From contig CM029119.1 in NCBI GenBank assembly GCA_016859345.1, forward strand, positions 4,050,609 to 4,114,608: a stretch of DNA of 64,000 bases, given 5' to 3'. Under the pieces are notes generated by a model. That model saw only the letters and a list, made by a program, of their open reading frames with translations. It was not told where the DNA came from and did not search any database. The translations under genes and the position numbers were made by a program. Below, in pieces: positions 58,201 to 64,000 of this stretch. The stretch is from Istiophorus platypterus. Lineage: Eukaryota; Chordata; Actinopteri; Istiophoriformes; Istiophoridae. The number at the start of each line of letters is the position of its first letter. Position 1 is the first letter of the stretch.

Positions 58201-60043
58201 CGGTTGTGAGGTTTGATCTCCAGTAATAGTTTTGCAGTTAAGTGGCAACAGAAAGATATGTCAGTGAGAACACCTGTTTTGTGTGTTGAAACAGATAAAT
58301 GATCACAGAGAATTGTACTTGACGTTCATCCTCATCCCTATACAGAGGGCTCTGGCAAAAAAAAAAAAAAATACTCAGCAAAGCTAGGGCAGGACAATAT
58401 ATGGAATAAATTCCATTAATACACACATTTTTGTTTTTACACATAAACAAAAATGTCAGAGAAGTAGCAGCAGCAGCTCCAGTGCTCCATGTGTGTCCAA
58501 ACAGGCGGCGTTCAGGCACGGTGCTGAGTGTAGGTGACCTGCGTTTTGCAGTCACTGTAGTTAATGTGCATAAAGTGCGGGAAGGTAGACTTGATGTGTA
58601 AAAGTTTGCTTTGGATCACATTTACAGCGTACGCTGAGAGTAAAATGTGAGCTGTTGAGTGGTCTGTGTAGACAGCTGGGTTGGTTAAATAGGACTGTAT
58701 CTGTTCAGGCTGAAGTCCTGTCAAGAAGAACAAGTGGGTGCAGATAGATTAGTGAGCAGACTTTCAGTTTCTGTTCTATTTGTGTTGAAACTGGTTATTA
58801 AAGTGGATATCCATAGAGCTTAATTAAAGCATCTGGCAGTGAATATAGTTGTAAAGAAAAACATGTCCTTTTTAAAATATGGATGTTGATGACAGCATTA
58901 CTACTGCTCAGTCACATTGTGGGTTTTTCATTTGTGCAAAAAAAAAAAAATGTAAATGGAATAAAATGGTTTGGCCTTCTTGTGGCCTAGATAGTCAGAA
59001 GATGCTAGCCAGACGGCTGCACACAGAGAAGATACTAGTCCCTCCCTTGGTTTAAATCCACCAGGATGGGCTGCAGAAGTAGAGAGAAGTTAGCTTCATT
59101 GTTTGTTATTGTAAACGCATGAGCAAGGACATGTTGTTGCTCCCTCTAAAAAGTTTCTGAACGAGGATGCTCCTTGTTGTCCCCCTCTTCCCATAGTGTT
59201 TGTCTCTCCTGAGACTGTAGCTTTTTCAGGTTGTCACCTTTTGTCAAATTACCACATTGATTTGATTTATGTGTGTCATGACATGCGGTCACTCAAAAAT
59301 AAACTTTTTAATGGTTTAAGCATCAAAACTGCATTCACAGGTACGTCCATACAAGTTACAACAAGGCACGTATAGATTTATGGTAGGCATGCAGTGACAT
59401 GGAGCAGTAACGGGCCCAGTATTAGAATAGCAGACTAATAATCAGATCCTTCTTCCTTCCAGCAGAGACATTTTAGGGTTAGGTTTGTGGAAAAGGTGGG
59501 GGAGTGAACTCTGGTATGAGAGCTGCTCGCTAATGGGTAACACTTAAAGCAGAGAGACTGTCAGTGTTAATTGAGAGCAAAGAGCAGCAGGTTTAGAGAG
59601 CCTATCTACTGCCCAGTGGGAGCAGAGCGTCTTTATATGTTTCCATCTCTTTTGAACTGTTGTGCCTCTTGAAGTAGTATGTGGTCAAACAAGTCCAGAA
59701 GGCGAATCATGGGTTCGGTTTGGATGTATCCTGTGTGTTTTGGGAGCACCACTGTTCAGTCAACATTTGTCATACTAGTTGCATCTGCTGTCAGGAAACA
59801 GGAAAGAGAGGCACTCAGGCATGTCATCAAACAGAGCTGATTCCACCAAAAGGCTCACTAACTGGTTTTGTGTGGCTGCAAACTGCACTGTGAGAACAGA
59901 GGCAACATCTGGACCCCAAAAGGCTTCTCCCCTTCATATTTACACCGTCTTCCTGCCTCCCATCCCCCTCAGCTCACACTCTCTCCTAGTTTTAATGATT
60001 ACCTAAATTGCTCTTTTTTTTCTCCCCCCTCTCTCTTTTATAG
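55249..60043 (+). other. mprip intron 1 (4.8 kb, phase 0)
   Basis: GTATGC...TTTTATAG. No further mprip exon is visible. It contains the antisense exon-like unit at 58512-58717 and a stretch at about 57960-58100 with loosely repeated GCCTNTATT/GGNGACC blocks that resembles a degenerate repeat. Confidence 0.9.
58512..58717 (-). CDS. Unidentified exon-like unit, antisense in mprip intron 1
   Basis: On the minus strand a clean TTCTTCTTGACAG acceptor is followed by a 206-base frame (two bases of a split codon, 67 codons, TGA). The protein begins LQPEQIQSYLTNPAVYTDHS, continues with a helix-like stretch (AHILLSAYAVNVIQSK) and ends QVTYTQHRA. Composition is protein-like, with no low complexity. I do not recognise the family. 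No matching upstream exon on the minus strand could be found between 58.7 kb and the window end, and there is no close polyadenylation signal. It could be the last exon of a small gene nested in mprip, a relic of one, or chance. I invent no function. Confidence 0.3.
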
Positions 60044-60121
60044 GCTAAACCTATTTATGGTGGATGGCTGTGCTTGGCCCCTGAGGGAACTGACTTTGAC
60101 AATCCTATGCAGAGATCCCGG
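60044..60121 (+). CDS. mprip: MPRIP, coding exon 2 (start of first PH domain)
   Basis: 78 bases, 26 codons, acceptor TTTATAG|GCT and donor CGG|GTAAGA, phase 0 at both ends. It reads AKPIYGGWLCLAPEGTDFDN then PMQRSR, the beginning of the N-terminal PH domain. Human MPRIP, as I recall it, has AKPIYGGWLLLAPDGTDFDN. Confidence 0.96.
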
Positions 60122-60445
60122 GTAAGAGCATGTATATAGACCTGCTTGTTCGTGCAGTTAGGGCAATATATACTGTATTGCAAGTACAGTGCATGTTTAT
60201 GCCTTTACTTCCCCATTATTATTGTAAATTTACTGCAATGGAATACTTCAGAAGCAACAGTCACGTCCCCTGGTCTCTTCTTAGATGATGAAAAGTGAAG
60301 CTAAACTCTCAACCCAAGTGTTTTTAGTCTATAAATCAATCATTTCATTGGTTGTGTGTAAAGAGCAACATGTCAGTTATGTTGAGACTCATAAAACTGT
60401 GGTTCAGAATAAGGCTTTTCTAACAGCAAGTTTTTCTTCTGACAG
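60122..60445 (+). other. mprip intron 2 (324 bases, phase 0)
   Basis: GTAAGA...CTGACAG. Nothing of note is seen inside. Confidence 0.95.
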
Positions 60446-60511
60446 AAATGGCAAAGGAGATTCTTCGTGCTGTACGAACATGGCTGTCTACGCTTTGCCC
60501 TGGACGAATCG
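60446..60511 (+). CDS. mprip: MPRIP, coding exon 3 (first PH domain)
   Basis: 66 bases, 22 codons, acceptor TCTGACAG|AAA and donor TCG|GTAAGT, phase 0. It reads KWQRRFFVLYEHGCLRFALD then ES, the second and third strands of the PH domain, with the basic KWQRRFF that commonly meets phosphoinositides. Human MPRIP, as I recall it, has KWQRRFFILYEHGLLRYALDE. The following exon (human PTTLPQGTINMNQC...) was not found before 64000. Confidence 0.96.
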
Positions 60512-63500
60512 GTAAGTTGTAAATATTGTCCACTGCTCACAGACTGGCTTGTGAACACAGGAGACTGCTCATTCCTTCTCTGTGGGTTTTCAGTCAGCAC
60601 CTTCACATCTGTAGCAATCTCTGTCACTTTTGGTAGCTGCAGTTGCTAGGAAGCCAATGGTCTCATAAAGAACTTAAATTGATTATTTATTTTCAGTACA
60701 TTAATCAATTCATTTTATGTCACTTATCCATGTCCAGGTCCCATTGATTTAATTGACTCTGTCATTAGAAGTTATTATGTTATTGTGTTGCAAACATTCA
60801 AGTGTTTGATTTTTCTTATATCTGTCCTGAAACTCTCCACAAGTTAGAGCAGTTCAGATCTGACACAAGAGAAGCATTTGCTCAAAGGAAAAAATAAAAT
60901 TGAAAAACTCTCAATACCTTCATACATGTTTTGGTTGTTTCGACAGTGTGAGAGGCCTTTTTTGGGAAGGTTGGAGTTTTGTGGTATTAGAACATCTGTA
61001 GTTAAAAAGAAACTTACTGGATTTTTCTTGTAGATAAACAGTTTATGTTTACAAGCAGCATTTTTTTTTATTAAAAAAGCCATTTTGTCTGTTCTAGAGG
61101 CCTAACAAGCACACTGAGTGCATTTCCTTTCTCAGAAAAGATTTGCAGAGTGGACTTATTACTAAGTATTTTGAATCCTGTATTGTCAACATAGCACTCA
61201 AAAGATGCTTACAAAAACACTTATGTCCTGCTCCTCTGGACCATCTCTCATAGTGTTTTCAGCTTTAACCTTCTGGTCATGTGTGATATGTAAATAAAAT
61301 CCGGCAGGTCTGTTTTGCTTCTGCAGTGCAGGATGACGTTCATCAAGTAGCTAATATGTTGTTAGGGTGTATAAAGTGTTCTCAGCACTGCTTGGGAATG
61401 TGAGGAGGATGCTGCAGGCTTATCTGGTGGAGGGTAGATGGAAAAACATAAGGCTGCAAAGTCAGCAGTGTTTAAAATGTGCGACCTCACTGAAAAGTTG
61501 TTCACTAGCTCACAGAAGGTTAAATGGAGTGATTGAGACAAGTATGGCTATTCTCAACAAATGGTCTTGTACAGTCTGCACCCTAATAAACACCATCATT
61601 TCACATACAGTTTGCAAAATTTCTTGGTAAACACTGACAGCTAAAGCATAGCCACATCTGTGATAGAAAGGGTTCTCAATAAGTATTTTGTGCAGTGAAT
61701 AGAATTTGCGAACCACAGAGTAAAAGGCTGGGAAGTCACCTCCCAGTGCCCACTGTAATCCTATGTTTGTGGTGCTAGTGTGTCGCCGGGGGAATGTGAC
61801 ACGGGTGACCGAACCCATACCGGCTGATCAGGCTGGAGATTTGACTGCTTGTGTGTAAACACTGGGGGCCACACACGCTAACATATAGCCTGCCGCAAAC
61901 ACACAGACACTAACTTTCACATCTGTTGAGAAGACAAACACAGATTACACTCTAGGAAAGCAAATGTTTTGCACTAGTAGTTTAATTTGACCTTGTGTCT
62001 TATTTTAAGAGATGTGTTTGAATGAGACAGGTGTAGTGTTTAGGAGAGTGAGGGGAAGGGAGATGAACCGACTGTCTAATAGCCAGACTATGTCTCTGTG
62101 AATTACCCAGGTGTTTGAGGTCACGTTCAGTGAATCTCTCTGTTGCCTTAGATGACAATCAGAGGAAACTGGGTTGTGTTTGCATGAGCGCGTGTGTATG
62201 GTGTTTCCAGTGATACCCAGGCTGGTGTGCAGTTGTGTTTTCCTCTCATTGTAACAGTGATTCCAAAACTGTCTGCCTTATTGTCCTTCGGTCTTTTCAT
62301 CTTCTGCACAAGGCAGGAAAAGTGGGTCAGGGAAATGGCTGCTTTGTGCTCTGGACCCCGAGGATAGGAACTCTCTTAAACATTGGAGCTGATAACGACA
62401 CATTAATGGTCTTGATCTCATCAGCCGCATCACTGTTTACCCAGTGGCTTGAGCCACCATTGGAGGACAGATATGATTGGTTTGGGGTCAGGGAGGAGGC
62501 TTACATTCATATAACCCATTCCTCTCATGTGGCTGTTATATAGTGAAAAGATTTAAACAGGCCACACCCACCCATTCTTTGGGTTATTGCTCTTTTGATC
62601 ACATTATCTCCACTCTTATTGCTGTTCATCAGTGGAGCAGCCCTGCTAAGCCTCTCATAACAAGGAGGTCCATGCCTTATAGTACATGCATAAAAAATAT
62701 ATTCGGCTCTACATTTAATTGTGGCCATATAAAGACACTTCAGCAGGGTTCAAGTTTACAGTCACGGGAGCTTGAAGTCAAGTCTCCTCCTTTCTGTACA
62801 TGTTTTGTGCTGACCAAATGTAAAACAGTTAATTTCAATTTGATTGTGGTCCGAAACCCTGTAATGGTTTCAAGATGTTGCAAGAAAAATGCCAGATGAG
62901 AAGCCAAATGGCAAAATTACTCTTAGCTATTAATGGATATATCATCACTTTATCATGATAGATTAAAAAATTGTTTTAATTCTTTCCCTTTTCTCTCAGT
63001 CAGTCATTGCAAGTCTTTGTTTCATTTTCTCAGGATTTCCATGTTTTTCCTTCATTGAGGTTAAGACATTGTATGAAAGTACTTTTTTTGGGCTCTTGAT
63101 TGTATGAAAGGGGCACTCTCCCAATTTAGTTGAAAAAGCAGAGGCTGAGATAAGTTAACATCCCTTGATTAGATACTCAAGTTATGCTGGCTCCCACATC
63201 ATTGGTAATTTAGCATTAACTCCACTTTTTTGAATTAGTAAATTACACGTTCAATCATTTTATAACACTATCTATCCTGGTACCATTTTGTATTGTTTGT
63301 TACAACAAAAGTGATTTCATCCCACAATTGATTCCTGAAACATCAGTGACTTACCAAGGGACAGTCCGCCCCCAAATTTCAAGACAACATCACATTCTGC
63401 TGCCAAGCTAAGATGCACTTTAAGGTGTGATCACCGCCTGTACAAAGTGAATTTTCACAGTGCTAGTTTCACTACCATGACAAATGGGGTTTTCTTTGCA

Positions 63501-64000
63501 CTTTGTCTCTATTGTCCCAAAAAAGGCGAAGTTTCACCTGTACAGACTAAAGATGTAAATTAGCTTCAGTGGTGTGTGTGTGGAGTCTCTCTTTGTTTTT
63601 TGAAAGCTCAGCCACATACAGAATCTGACGGTCTGAACATTCTCCAGTTCTTTCTAGTGTTTTCCTTTGAGCTCCTTTTGCTCTTCTTCTTCTCCCCCTG
63701 CAGTCATGAAGGAGAAACATAAGACTTTGGGATACGGGCACTTTTGTTCTGAATCCGAACCATGTTCATCTCTCAGTGATCCATCTTTGCCTCAAGTTGT
63801 GCCACCAACTATGAATTTGAGTTCACTTACATCTGAAGTCTGAATCCAGCTTTTCCATTGACAAAGCAGTCCTTATACAACCAAATTCACTGGCTGTGGG
63901 TTACTCTCCATGACTAGTAAATTGATATTTATGTGTAAAATCAGTAGAGTGCCCCTTTAAAGGACAACTTGAACTTTATCTCTGTTGTTTAGCACTTGTA
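60512..64000 (+). other. mprip intron 3, 5' part
   Basis: At least 3.5 kb with no further mprip exon. A GC-richer segment at about 61620-61830 keeps a minus-strand frame open and has a short hairpin (GTGTC...GACAC at about 61780-61802). I cannot assign it to a family. Confidence 0.8.

Noticed and set aside
61510..61818. 102-codon minus-strand frame as an mprip-nested gene
   Set aside because: No splice structure or recognisable family. Kept only as a low-confidence observation.
1..64000. CRISPR arrays, operons, prophage, toxin-antitoxin or other prokaryotic systems
   Set aside because: The window is a vertebrate genome with spliced genes. No regularly spaced repeats with unique spacers or clustered prokaryotic genes are present.

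Overview
This is a vertebrate nuclear window, almost certainly from a percomorph-type teleost. Genes are sparse and split into short exons with GT/AG introns. CA/GT microsatellites are abundant, and several teleost-type interspersed repeats are present (L2-like LINE, tRNA-derived SINE, hAT-like and foldback MITEs). There are no bacterial operons, CRISPR arrays or mobile bacterial elements.

Four protein-coding genes can be read with splice-level support, plus one unidentified candidate exon. (1) The last coding exon of a GSG1-like claudin-fold protein (probably gsg1l2) lies on + at 1063-1363. (2) A complete hs3st3-type heparan sulfate 3-O-sulfotransferase lies on -, with coding exons 18776-18298, 7257-7028 and 5918-5530 (365 aa). 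(3) A complete dhrs7c lies on -, with six coding exons from 51184 down to 44839 (312 aa), probably preceded by a non-coding first exon near 52.7-52.85 kb. (4) The first three coding exons of mprip lie on + (55126-55248, 60044-60121, 60446-60511); the gene runs out of the window to the right. A 206-base acceptor-ORF-stop unit on - at 58717-58512, inside mprip intron 1, looks like a terminal exon of an unidentified gene or a relic of one. GSG1L2, DHRS7C, HS3ST3A1/B1 and MPRIP all map to human 17p13-p11.2, so the window is a condensed version of that syntenic block.

Layout: 0-4 kb, gsg1l2 tail and 3' flank; 4.4-19 kb, hs3st3 with an 11-kb first intron; 19-44.8 kb, a 26-kb gene-free stretch holding a decayed L2-like LINE (28.2-31.1 kb), microsatellites, a MITE, a duplicated non-coding block and several candidate conserved elements; 44.8-52.9 kb, dhrs7c, whose introns hold four palindromic foldback MITEs and a SINE; 54.1-64 kb, CpG-rich mprip 5' region and its first introns. 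The gsg1l2/hs3st3 pair is convergent and the dhrs7c/mprip pair is divergent.

The genes are not an obvious functional pathway. They comprise a Golgi heparan-sulfate modifier, a muscle SR/ER-membrane SDR, an actin/RhoA/myosin-phosphatase scaffold and a tetraspan membrane protein. I found no evidence for a novel multi-gene system. The most unusual items are the third coding exon in hs3st3, the antisense exon-like unit in mprip, the departures of dhrs7c from the SDR consensus, and the nested and palindromic repeat structures.
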